Shown here: in pieces, positions 31,329-39,109 of the stretch | Layout: each line of letters begins with the position of its first letter | Position numbering within the stretch: the first letter of the stretch is position 1 | NCBI RefSeq assembly: GCF_009908165.1 | Contig: NZ_JAAAUC010000002.1 | Location: forward strand, 450,050-514,049 | DNA length: 64,000 nucleotides | Direction of reading: 5' to 3' | Source of the DNA: Frigidibacter albus | GTDB taxonomy: Bacteria; Pseudomonadota; Alphaproteobacteria; Rhodobacterales; Rhodobacteraceae | Made by a program: the position numbers and the translations under genes | The notes under the pieces: model-generated | What the model saw: the letters and a program-made list of their open reading frames with translations, nothing else | Databases searched by the model: none | Told to the model about the DNA's origin: nothing

Positions 31329-32687
31329 TCAGTCGCGCGGCACCGGGCGCAGCCAGATCCCGTCCTTGGCGCGCACCGTCAGATGGGCAACCGGCACCGG
31401 CACCTTGCCCGCCACCGGCTCGAAGCGAAAGGCCCGCACCAGCACGGCCAGGATCAGCGGCCCCTCGATCATCGCAAAGCCGGCGCCGGTGCAGACGCGG
31501 GGGCCGGCCGAGAAGGGCAGCCAGGCCTCGCGCACGGCGTGGCGGCAGGCCTCGGTCTGCCAGCGGCCGGGGTCGAAGGCGTCGGGCGTCGTCCACATCC
31601 GTTCATGCCGCTGCACATGCCAGGGCGAGATCACCACCTGCGCGCCGGGCGCGACAAAGCGGCCGCGGAAGGTTTCGGGGCAGCGGTTCTCGCGCACCAT
31701 CATCGGCACCGGGGGGTAGAGACGCAGCGCCTCGCGGAACACGTCGCGGGTGAACTTCAGCCTGGAAATGGCTGAAAAGTCAGGGGTTTCGCCAAGGTCC
31801 GCGACCTCGGCGGCCAGCTTGGCCTGCATTTCGGGATGCGTCGCCAGAAGGTAGAGTGCCCAGGCCAAAGCGGAGGCGGAGGTTTCATGCCCGGCGAGGA
31901 AGAAGATCGCGACCTGATCGACCATTTCCTCGACGTCGAAGCGGCTCCCGGTCACCGGATCGGCGGTGGTCATGATCTTGGTGGCAAGGTCATCGGGCGC
32001 GGTTCCGGCGGCGATTTCCTGCATCCGCTGCGCCGTCAGCCCGGTGATCAGAGCGCGGATTGCCTTGGCGGTGGTGCGGGTGGAGCGGCGGTGGAAGCGC
32101 GGCATCCATGTCGGGATCGGCAGGAAGGCGGCGAGGTTCAACAGCGGCTGGGTGCGCTGGTAGTCGCGGAACTGGGTGAAGACCTCGGCGGCGACCCTGT
32201 GCTCGATGGGGATGGAAAACAGGGTGCGGAAGATGACGTCGGCGGCGGCGTGGCTGGTTTCCTGTTCTATCTCAATATCTTGCGAGGCGTTCTTCATCAT
32301 GCGGTCCCGGGCGGCGAGGCTCGCCTCCAGCATCGCGGGATAGGTGTCGCGCAGGCGGCCGCCCTCGAAGGCCGGGTCGATGATCCGGCGCTGGCGTTTC
32401 CAGACCTCGCCATTGGTGACGAAGACCGAGTTGCCGAGCAGCGGGGCAAGGCCCTCGCGGATGCGGTCCGATTTCGGGAAGTCGGCGGGGCGTTCTTTCA
32501 GCACGAGATCAATCAGTTGCGGGTCATTGCAAAGGTAACTTCTGAAGAAGGGCGTGCGGAATTCGGCCATCCACGCCCGATACAGCCGCGCCGGCTGCGC
32601 CGAGAGGATATCGGCACGGAAGAGCCGCAGGTAACGCCAGAGCGAGACCTTGTCGGGGCGGGAGGGCGGTTTGGGGGGAAGGGTCAT
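31329..32687 (-). CDS. Cytochrome P450
   Basis: The 452-residue P450 has the I-helix AGHETSAS, the K-helix EALRLYPPVP, the PERF-like region FDPGRW and the heme loop FSAGPRVCTGAGFA with ligand Cys399. It is soluble, lacking an N-terminal anchor. The ATG at 32687 overlaps the TGA of the upstream hydrolase (ATGA), so the two are coupled; a TTG two codons upstream is possible. It resembles bacterial P450s of the fatty-acid/terpene-oxidising clades, but the substrate is unknown. No ferredoxin or reductase gene is beside it. Confidence 0.92.
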   Translation of the reverse strand: MTLPPKPPSRPDKVSLWRYLRLFRADILSAQPARLYRAWMAEFRTPFFRSYLCNDPQLIDLVLKERPADFPKSDRIREGLAPLLGNSVFVTNGEVWKRQRRIIDPAFEGGRLRDTYPAMLEASLAARDRMMKNASQDIEIEQETSHAAADVIFRTLFSIPIEHRVAAEVFTQFRDYQRTQPLLNLAAFLPIPTWMPRFHRRSTRTTAKAIRALITGLTAQRMQEIAAGTAPDDLATKIMTTADPVTGSRFDVEEMVDQVAIFFLAGHETSASALAWALYLLATHPEMQAKLAAEVADLGETPDFSAISRLKFTRDVFREALRLYPPVPMMVRENRCPETFRGRFVAPGAQVVISPWHVQRHERMWTTPDAFDPGRWQTEACRHAVREAWLPFSAGPRVCTGAGFAMIEGPLILAVLVRAFRFEPVAGKVPVPVAHLTVRAKDGIWLRPVPRD

Positions 32688-33928
32688 CCGCAATCGGTAT
32701 AACGGTTGACGGGAGTTTCAATGCGGCTTTTCGCCGGGCTCCGGCCCCCGAGCCGGGCGGCGAGGCTGCGCGGGCCGGCGGTGATGCGGAAATAGTCGTA
32801 GTCGTCCGCCTTGCCGGGCAGCGCGTCGAAGGCGCAGAGATACTGGAAATGCAGCCGGAAGAACCGCCAGCGCAGCGCCTTCCAGCGCGCGGGGCTGAGG
32901 GTGCGGGTGAAGGCGGCGGTCAGGACCAGCGGCCAGCGCTTGCCGGGCGGCGCAACGCCCGTGACCGAGACCGGGTCGCAGAGCGCGAAGGCGCAGCCGT
33001 CGCCGGGGGCGGTGACGTCGATCCAGGTGAGTTCATCCCGCTGCGAGAGGTCGCGCAGGTCGCGGCGCAGGCGCTGTGCCTTTGGAAGGAAGGAGACCAT
33101 CGGCACCACCTGGCCGAGGGTGAGCAGCGAGAGCACGGGGCCGGTGGCGGGCACGCGGCCATCGCGGATCAGGTCGGCGAGGATGGAGATTGCCAGATGC
33201 GCGCCGGAGGAATGACCGACGATCAGCACCTCGTCCCAGTCTTGGGTGAGCGCCTCGGCGATGGTGGCGGCGAACTCGGCCATCCGCGCCTCCAGCTCGG
33301 GCGGGCTCGCGCCCTGCCAGCGGGCGGAATAGGCGAAGTCGTGCATCAGGTAATAGGCGTAGAAGCGCGGGTCGGCGCGGCGGAAGCGGATGAGGACGAA
33401 GGCGAGGGTGGCGGCGGCGAGGGCCCAGCCAAGCGCGGTGGCCAGCAGCGCCGGCAGACCAGCGGCCGCCCCGCCCCAGGCCGCAAGCGCGCCCACCAGC
33501 CGCCCCGCCAGCAGGGCCAGTGCCAGTTGCCCGAGCAGCATCCCCACCGGATAGAGCGCGGCGATCATCGGACCCTTGCGCAGGCGCATCAGCCGGAAGA
33601 GCGCGCCGGAGACGATATAGACCCAGGCGGTGCGCACCAGCTGCCCATAGGTGGCGAGGATCGACTGGCCCATCGAGCCGCGGACGATATCGGACCAGAC
33701 GAGGACGTCGATATCGGCCTCGGTGCGGGCGCCCTCGATCTGCGCCTCCACATGCCAGCCATAGGCGCCGCCGCCGGTCTTGGGGCGCAGGGCGAGGGTG
33801 TAGCCTTCGAGCCGCGCCTGCTCGGCGCCCTCGCGCCGGTAAAGCTCGCGGTAGCGGCGGGGATGGATCGGGTCATAGCCGGGGATGTAGAACACCCGCC
33901 GCTTTGCCACCTTGGTATCGTCGCTCAT
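32684..33928 (-). CDS. Membrane-inserted alpha/beta hydrolase
   Basis: The 414-residue product starts with a Rossmann-like RVFYIPGYDP (12-20), has two or three membrane helices in the middle (about 121-142 and 150-182), and then the hydrolase core with nucleophile Ser240 in GHSSGAH. The arrangement (hydrolase split by a membrane hairpin) is unusual among esterases. Translational overlap with the P450 gene downstream suggests a shared, probably lipid-like, substrate. I do not recognise a named family. The ATG at 33928 is chosen because upstream sequence runs into repeat B2. Confidence 0.75.
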   Translation of the reverse strand: MSDDTKVAKRRVFYIPGYDPIHPRRYRELYRREGAEQARLEGYTLALRPKTGGGAYGWHVEAQIEGARTEADIDVLVWSDIVRGSMGQSILATYGQLVRTAWVYIVSGALFRLMRLRKGPMIAALYPVGMLLGQLALALLAGRLVGALAAWGGAAAGLPALLATALGWALAAATLAFVLIRFRRADPRFYAYYLMHDFAYSARWQGASPPELEARMAEFAATIAEALTQDWDEVLIVGHSSGAHLAISILADLIRDGRVPATGPVLSLLTLGQVVPMVSFLPKAQRLRRDLRDLSQRDELTWIDVTAPGDGCAFALCDPVSVTGVAPPGKRWPLVLTAAFTRTLSPARWKALRWRFFRLHFQYLCAFDALPGKADDYDYFRITAGPRSLAARLGGRSPAKSRIETPVNRYTDCG

Positions 33929-34389
33929 CCGCCGCCCCTGCCCGTTCGGGGGCAGAGTAGCGGGAAAGTTGGGCCGGAATAAGGGGGTTATGGGGCGGGG
34001 TTGGGCCGGGGTGTGGCGGAACGGCGAGGTCGGGCGGGACAAGGCGAGGCACTGCCTCGACCCCGCCCGTGCGGGGCGGCTGCTCCCGGAGCCGCTGGCA
34101 GCGCGAGACCGAGGGAGGACAGCGCCCGACCTGGCGGGCGTGGAGCGCCCGCCAGGGGCGGGGCGGGCGCTGGCCGAGCCCTTTGGGGGCCCGTCCGGTA
34201 AGAGTTGCGAGGGCACCGCGTGGCGAAGGCGATGGCCTTCGCCATGGAGAGCGGAGTGGGAGTCTCGAGGGGTCGCCCCCCGCACGACCAATTAAACCAG
34301 CCTCCCATTTCACCCCCACCATCCCTCTGGCCAAAACCACCGTTCCGCGCTATGGCAGCGCCATTCCCCAGCCGATGGAGCGCCCGCCG
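33929..34389. other. Divergent intergenic region holding repeat B2
   Basis: These 461 bases between the hydrolase and purQ contain no gene. Most of it is the family B repeat copy 2, so little unique sequence is left for promoters. Confidence 0.7.
34028..34245 (+). repeat. Family B intergenic repeat, copy 2
   Basis: Modules in order: GCGAGGCACTGCCTCG hairpin, CCGCTGGCAGCG, CAGCGCCCGACCTGGCGGGC, GGGCGGGCGCTGGCC, GGGCCCGTCCGGT, and the palindrome GCGAAGGCGATGGCCTTCGC. Copy 3 at 41999 matches closely in the same orientation. Confidence 0.85.
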
Positions 34390-35058
34390 ATGAAAGCCGC
34401 AGTCCTCACCTTTCCGGGGTCCAATTGCGACCGCGATCTTGCGGTGGCCTTCGAGCGCGCCGGTTTCGAGGTGGCGCGGGTCTGGCACAAGGAGCCGGAG
34501 CTGCCGGCGGGCACCGATATCGTCGGCGTGCCGGGCGGGTTCTCCTATGGCGACTACCTGCGCTGCGGGGCGATTGCGGCGCAATCTCCGGTGGCCGCGG
34601 CCGTCAGGGCTTTCGCCGAAAAGGGCGGGCATGTGCTGGGGATCTGCAACGGCTTTCAGGTGCTGACCGAGATGGGCCTGCTGCCCGGCGCGCTGATGCG
34701 CAATGCCAGCCTCAAGTTCGTCTGCAAGCCGGTCGATCTGCGCATCGCAACCTCGGACAGCCCCTATACCAACGAATGGGCGGTGGGAGATGTCGCCCGT
34801 ATCCCGGTCGCGCATCACGATGGCAACTACACCATCGATGCCGAGGGCCTCGCGCGGCTGCAGGGCGAGGACCGCATCGCCTTCACCTATCTCGACACGC
34901 CCAATGGCGCGATGGCCGATATAGCCGGCATCCTCAGCCCCAACCGCCGGGTGTTGGGGATGATGCCGCATCCCGAGCGTGCGGTGGACCCGGCGCAGGG
35001 CGGAACCGACGGATCGGCGCTGTTCCGCTCGATTCTGGGCGCGATGGCCGCAGCCTGA
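34390..35058 (+). CDS. purQ: Phosphoribosylformylglycinamidine synthase subunit PurQ
   Basis: PurQ is the glutaminase subunit that supplies ammonia to PurL in purine synthesis. The 222-residue product has the class I amidotransferase triad: Cys86 in GICNGFQ, His194 and Glu196 in PHPE. The N-terminus [16 protein letters not shown] is characteristic of the three-subunit PurS-PurQ-PurL system, so purS and purL should be elsewhere in the genome (purS is often adjacent, but not here). The start at 34390 follows repeat B2. Confidence 0.95.
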   Translation: MKAAVLTFPGSNCDRDLAVAFERAGFEVARVWHKEPELPAGTDIVGVPGGFSYGDYLRCGAIAAQSPVAAAVRAFAEKGGHVLGICNGFQVLTEMGLLPGALMRNASLKFVCKPVDLRIATSDSPYTNEWAVGDVARIPVAHHDGNYTIDAEGLARLQGEDRIAFTYLDTPNGAMADIAGILSPNRRVLGMMPHPERAVDPAQGGTDGSALFRSILGAMAAA

Positions 35059-35105
35059 GCGGCGCCCGCTTGAGAGAGGCGCGCGCGCTGCGTAAGCTGG
35101 CGCGC

Positions 35106-36878
35106 ATGAGCCTGAGCGACATTCCAGCCCCGTCCCCGCCCCCGGCCCGCGCCGGACGGCGCAGCGCGTGGTGGCTGCGGGGCGTGGTGGCGGGCATCGT
35201 GCTGGTCGCGGTCGCGGTGATCTGGATCACCAATGCCTGGCTGACGGCGCGCTTTTCCGAGACGACGCGCAACCGCGCCGAGGTGCGGGTCGCGCTGTAT
35301 ACCGGCAACATCCTGTCGGAGTTGCAGCGCAATTCGGTGGTGCCGCTGCTGCTGGCGCGCGACCCCGCGCTGATCACCGCGCTGGATGTCGAGAATTACG
35401 CGCTGACCTCGGCCCGGCTGATCTCGGCGCAGAAGGAGATCGGCGCGGCCTCGATCCTGCTGCTGGACGCTTACGGCCGGGTGGTGGCGGCGACCGATCG
35501 CAACGAACTGGGCAGCAACCTGTCGCAGGCCCCGCATTACATTGCCGGCCTGCGGTCGAAGGACACGGTGTTCACCGTGACCGAGCGCGACAGCGGCGGG
35601 TTCGAGTTCACCTATTCCCGCTCGGTCCTGCTCGACAATCAGGTGGTGGGGGTGATCCTGGTCGGGGTGGACCTGTCGAAGTTCGAGCGCAGCTGGTCGG
35701 TGATCGCCGATGCGATTGCGGTGACCGATAGCGAGGGGCGGATCATCCTGGCGACCGAGCCGCGCTGGCGCGGGTTGACGATGGACGAGGCGCTGGCGGT
35801 GCGCTCGGCGCCCTCGGCGATCCGGCGGGCGCTGCAGGCGACGGCCGATTGGGCCAATGAGCCGCCCGATGCCTATGTGCAGGGCGAGGCGGTGATGCGC
35901 ATCGACAGCCGGGTGCCGTTCCGCGGCTGGCGCATGACCTCGTTCTCGACCTACGATTCGATCCGCGAGCGGGTGAATGCCGTTCTGGCGCTGGAAATCA
36001 TGGGCTTTGCGATCCTGATGGCGCTGGCGTTCTACCAGCTTTCGCGCCGGGCGCGGTTCCAGACCCGGCTGTTCCAGCGCGAGTCGGCGGAACTGCGGCA
36101 GCTGAACGCGCGTTTGCAGCGGGAAATCGCAGAGCGCGAGAAGGCGCAGAAGGACCTGGCGGTGGCCGAACAGACGCTGGCGCAATCCTCGAAACTGGCG
36201 GCCTTGGGCGAAATGTCGGCGGCGGTGAGCCATGAGCTGAACCAGCCCTTGGCCGCGATGAAGACCTATCTGGCGGGGGCGCGGCTGCTGCTGCAACGCG
36301 ACCGGCCGGCCGAGGCGATGTCCTCCTTCCAGCGCATCGACGACCTGATCGAGCGGATGGGGGCGATCACCCGTCAGCTGAAATCCTACGCCCGCAAGGG
36401 TGGCGAGGCGTTCGAGCCGGTGGATCTGCGGCTGTGCCTGTCCTCGGCGCTGACGATGATGGAGCCGCAGCTGCGCACCCGCGCGGTCAGGATCGTGCGC
36501 ACGGTGCCGCGCGGCGCGGTGATGGTGATGGCCGACCGGATCCGGCTGGAACAGGTGATCATCAATCTTTTGCGCAACGCGCTGGACGCAACCCGCGAGA
36601 CCCACGACCCGCAGATCGAGATCCTGCTGGCCGCCGGCGAGACCGCGCGGCTGAGCGTGCGCGACAATGGCCACGGGATTTCCGAGCTGGACAAGATGTT
36701 CGAACCGTTCTGGACCACCAAGAAGCCCGGCGACGGTGTCGGGCTGGGGCTGGCGATCAGTTCGGGGATCATGAAGGACCTTGGCGGGAGGCTGACCGCC
36801 CGCAACGCTCCGGGCGGCGGGGCTGTATTCGAGATGCAACTGCCCATATTGGGGAACGAGGCCCGCGCGGCTGAATAG
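35106..36878 (+). CDS. dctB: DctB-like sensor histidine kinase
   Basis: The 590-residue kinase has membrane helices at about 24-44 and 292-312 flanking a large periplasmic double-PDC sensor domain, as in DctB kinases that sense C4-dicarboxylates. A coiled coil (325-360) leads to His376 in AAVSHELNQPLAAMKTYL, followed by ATPase motifs IINLLRNALDA, RDNGHGI and GVGLGLAISSGI. The regulator gene follows 45 bases later. No dctA or dctPQM gene is in the window, so the signal is inferred from family only. Confidence 0.9.
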   Translation: MSLSDIPAPSPPPARAGRRSAWWLRGVVAGIVLVAVAVIWITNAWLTARFSETTRNRAEVRVALYTGNILSELQRNSVVPLLLARDPALITALDVENYALTSARLISAQKEIGAASILLLDAYGRVVAATDRNELGSNLSQAPHYIAGLRSKDTVFTVTERDSGGFEFTYSRSVLLDNQVVGVILVGVDLSKFERSWSVIADAIAVTDSEGRIILATEPRWRGLTMDEALAVRSAPSAIRRALQATADWANEPPDAYVQGEAVMRIDSRVPFRGWRMTSFSTYDSIRERVNAVLALEIMGFAILMALAFYQLSRRARFQTRLFQRESAELRQLNARLQREIAEREKAQKDLAVAEQTLAQSSKLAALGEMSAAVSHELNQPLAAMKTYLAGARLLLQRDRPAEAMSSFQRIDDLIERMGAITRQLKSYARKGGEAFEPVDLRLCLSSALTMMEPQLRTRAVRIVRTVPRGAVMVMADRIRLEQVIINLLRNALDATRETHDPQIEILLAAGETARLSVRDNGHGISELDKMFEPFWTTKKPGDGVGLGLAISSGIMKDLGGRLTARNAPGGGAVFEMQLPILGNEARAAE

Positions 36879-36923
36879 GCCGGGCGCGACCATGAAGAAC
36901 GACCAAGCGGAGTAAGAACAACA

Positions 36924-38255
36924 ATGGCACGCACCATGAAGGTCGCTATCGTCGATGACGAACAGGATATGCGGCAGTCGATCAGCCAGTGGCTGGCGCT
37001 GTCGGGATTTGACACCGAGACATTCGCCTGCGCCGAGGATGCGCTGAAGGCCATCGGCTCTGACTGGCCGGGGGTGGTGGTGTCCGACATCAAGATGCCG
37101 GGCATGGACGGGATGGTGTTCCTCAAGCGGCTGATGAGCCAGGACAGCGGCCTGCCGGTCATCATGATCACCGGGCATGGCGATGTGCCGATGGCGGTGG
37201 AGGCGATGCGGCTGGGGGCCTGGGACTTCCTGGAGAAGCCGTTCAACCCCGACCGGATGACCGAACTGGCCAAGCGCGCGACGCAGGCGCGGCGAATGAC
37301 GCTGGACGCGCGGGCGCTGCGCAAGGAGCTGTCGGACGGATCGGGCATCATGCAAAAGCTGATCGGCGCCAGCGCGGCGATGGACCGGCTGCGCGAGGAT
37401 ATCCTCGATCTGGGCCAGGCCGACGGCCACGTGCTGATCGACGGCGAGACCGGCACCGGCAAGACCTTGGTCGCCCATGCGCTGCATGCGGTGGGGCCGC
37501 GGGCGGGCAAGAAATTCGCGTCCTTGTCCTGCGCGGCCTATTCCGAGGATGTGCTGGCGGCGCGGCTGTTCGGCCCGGTCGAGGAAGGCGGACCGCTGCC
37601 GCTGGTCGAGGAGGCGCGCGGCGGCACCGTGCTGCTGGAGGATGTCGAGGCGCTGAGCCAAGGGCTGCAGGCGCGGCTGCTGACCTTCATCAACGATCAG
37701 GGCACCCCGGCGGAAACCCGGATCGTGGCGATCTGCAACGATCACCAGCAGGGCCGCACCGTGGAAGATGCGCTGCGCCCCGACCTCTATTACCGGCTGT
37801 CGGCGCTGAAGATCACCCTGCCCCCGCTGCGCAGCCGCGGCGAGGATATCCTGACGCTGTTCACGCGGATGACCGAGCAGTTCGCCGAGGAATATGGCTG
37901 CGAGGCCCCGGCGATCACCGCACAGGAGGCGGCGCAGTTGCTGCAGGCGCCCTGGCCGGGCAATGTGCGCCAGCTGATCAATGTGGCCGAACGGGCGGTG
38001 CTGCAGAACCGGCGGGGATCGGGCTCGATCGCGTCGCTGCTGATGACCGAGAACGAGGCCGCGGGCCCGGCGATCAGCACCGAAGGCAAGCCACTGAAGG
38101 AATATGTCGAAAGCTTCGAGAAGATGCTGATCGACAATACCATGCGCCGGCACAAGGGATCGATCACCGCAGTGATGGACGAGCTGTGCCTGCCGCGGCG
38201 CACGCTGAACGAGAAAATGGCGAAATATGCGTTGAGCCGTTCGGATTACCTCTAG
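36924..38255 (+). CDS. dctD: DctD-like response regulator lacking the sigma54-contact loop
   Basis: The 443-residue protein has a receiver (DDE at 11-13, phosphorylated Asp55, Lys105), an AAA+ domain with Walker A GETGTGKT at 174-181, and a Fis-type helix-turn-helix at about 405-440 (GSITAVMDELCLPRRTLNEK). The loop that carries GAFTGA in sigma54 activators is replaced around 216-230 by FGPVEEGGPLPLVEEARGG, and Walker B reads LLEDVEAL rather than LFLDEIGEM. So it probably does not activate sigma54 RNA polymerase. GAFTGA-lacking NtrC of Rhodobacter capsulatus works with sigma70, a precedent. It is cotranscribed with dctB. Confidence 0.9.
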   Translation: MARTMKVAIVDDEQDMRQSISQWLALSGFDTETFACAEDALKAIGSDWPGVVVSDIKMPGMDGMVFLKRLMSQDSGLPVIMITGHGDVPMAVEAMRLGAWDFLEKPFNPDRMTELAKRATQARRMTLDARALRKELSDGSGIMQKLIGASAAMDRLREDILDLGQADGHVLIDGETGTGKTLVAHALHAVGPRAGKKFASLSCAAYSEDVLAARLFGPVEEGGPLPLVEEARGGTVLLEDVEALSQGLQARLLTFINDQGTPAETRIVAICNDHQQGRTVEDALRPDLYYRLSALKITLPPLRSRGEDILTLFTRMTEQFAEEYGCEAPAITAQEAAQLLQAPWPGNVRQLINVAERAVLQNRRGSGSIASLLMTENEAAGPAISTEGKPLKEYVESFEKMLIDNTMRRHKGSITAVMDELCLPRRTLNEKMAKYALSRSDYL

Positions 38256-38450
38256 TCGAATGGCCTGCGGGCAGGCTGCCGGGCGCGTCGCATGACAGGT
38301 CCGGCGGCGCCAGAAAGCGGCGTGCGAGGCACCGTTTGCCCAAGGCCCACTTAGATTCTTTTCGCATGTCGTCACGCGCCAGTAGCGAAATGCTGCAACG
38401 TAGCATATACCCTAGCGCTCGGGGGGAGCCTCTCCGGCAGGAGTGCAGCC

Positions 38451-38642
38451 ATGTCATCACTGATACAGTTGCGTATGTTCCGGTGCCACGAGTGCGGCCA
38501 CAAGATGCGTTTGTCCGGCGAGGCTTGCGGGCGGTGCCACGCCATAAAGCCGCGGTATCAAGGTGTCATCTATCGTCTTGTCTTGCTCACGCCGGTGATC
38601 CTGGTCGGCGTGATCGGAATACTGGTTCTCTCGCTGGTCTAG
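38451..38642 (+). CDS. Zinc-ribbon small membrane protein (63 aa)
   Basis: The 63-residue product has a CxxC-x10-CxxC-like ribbon (FRCHECGHKMRLSGEACGRC) at 10-29 and one membrane helix at 42-62 (LVLLTPVILVGVIGILVLSL), so the ribbon is probably cytoplasmic. GGCAGGAG precedes the ATG by about 10 bases. It is monocistronic between dctD and rne. An ATGCT-N7-AGCAT inverted repeat overlaps the possible promoter at 38390-38406. I do not recognise a family; such ribbon-plus-helix proteins occur widely in alphaproteobacteria. Confidence 0.7.
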   Translation: MSSLIQLRMFRCHECGHKMRLSGEACGRCHAIKPRYQGVIYRLVLLTPVILVGVIGILVLSLV

Positions 38643-39109
38643 ACACTTGTGTCTGGGCTGGCGCAGAGCGCTGCCTGCGCGCCAGCCCGCCCGCAATCGA
38701 CGCCGCCCGAAAAACCGATTGTGTTTCCGCGGCGTTCCCCGCTACAGTTGCAGAACATCGGCCGGACCGCGCCCGTCGCGCCGCCGATCCATCAGTTTCG
38801 CTGCCATTCCCGGCAATCGGCCCCTGACAAGGGCCCCCCTGCCGCGCGGATGGGTCGATTGGGCCGCAAGGCCACTCATTCGTCCTGACGGCTGTTGCCG
38901 GAGGGGCCAATTCAAAGGCATCCCTCGGGGTGCCGGGACAAGAACCGCGATGCAGCGCGTGAAGACGATCAGGCAGGACAGAGGCAGGCCATGTGCCGCC
39001 GCTGCAGCCGCGTCTTCCTCCGTGCGCAGAGCTTCAATGAAAATTTACGGCGACACCCCTGCCCGGCCTCTGGCCGCGCGCGGGCCTTGCCGTGCGGAAT
39101 ACGGATACA
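38643..39109 (+). promoter_or_regulatory. Promoter and long leader of rne
   Basis: The 467 bases before rne have no supported gene. A plausible promoter, TTGTGT at 38719 and TACAGT at 38743 (18-base spacing), would give a leader of about 355 bases, as expected for an autoregulated RNase E transcript. A strong stem, GGGCTGGCGC/GCGCCAGCCC at 38655-38688, may end the upstream gene. Confidence 0.5.

Noticed and set aside
34887..38375. Minus-strand open frame of more than 1,100 codons antisense to dctB/dctD
   Set aside because: It is a GC-rich shadow. The residues are low-complexity (His/Arg/Gln/Leu-rich), have no domain motif, and the opposite strand has two intact, well-conserved genes.
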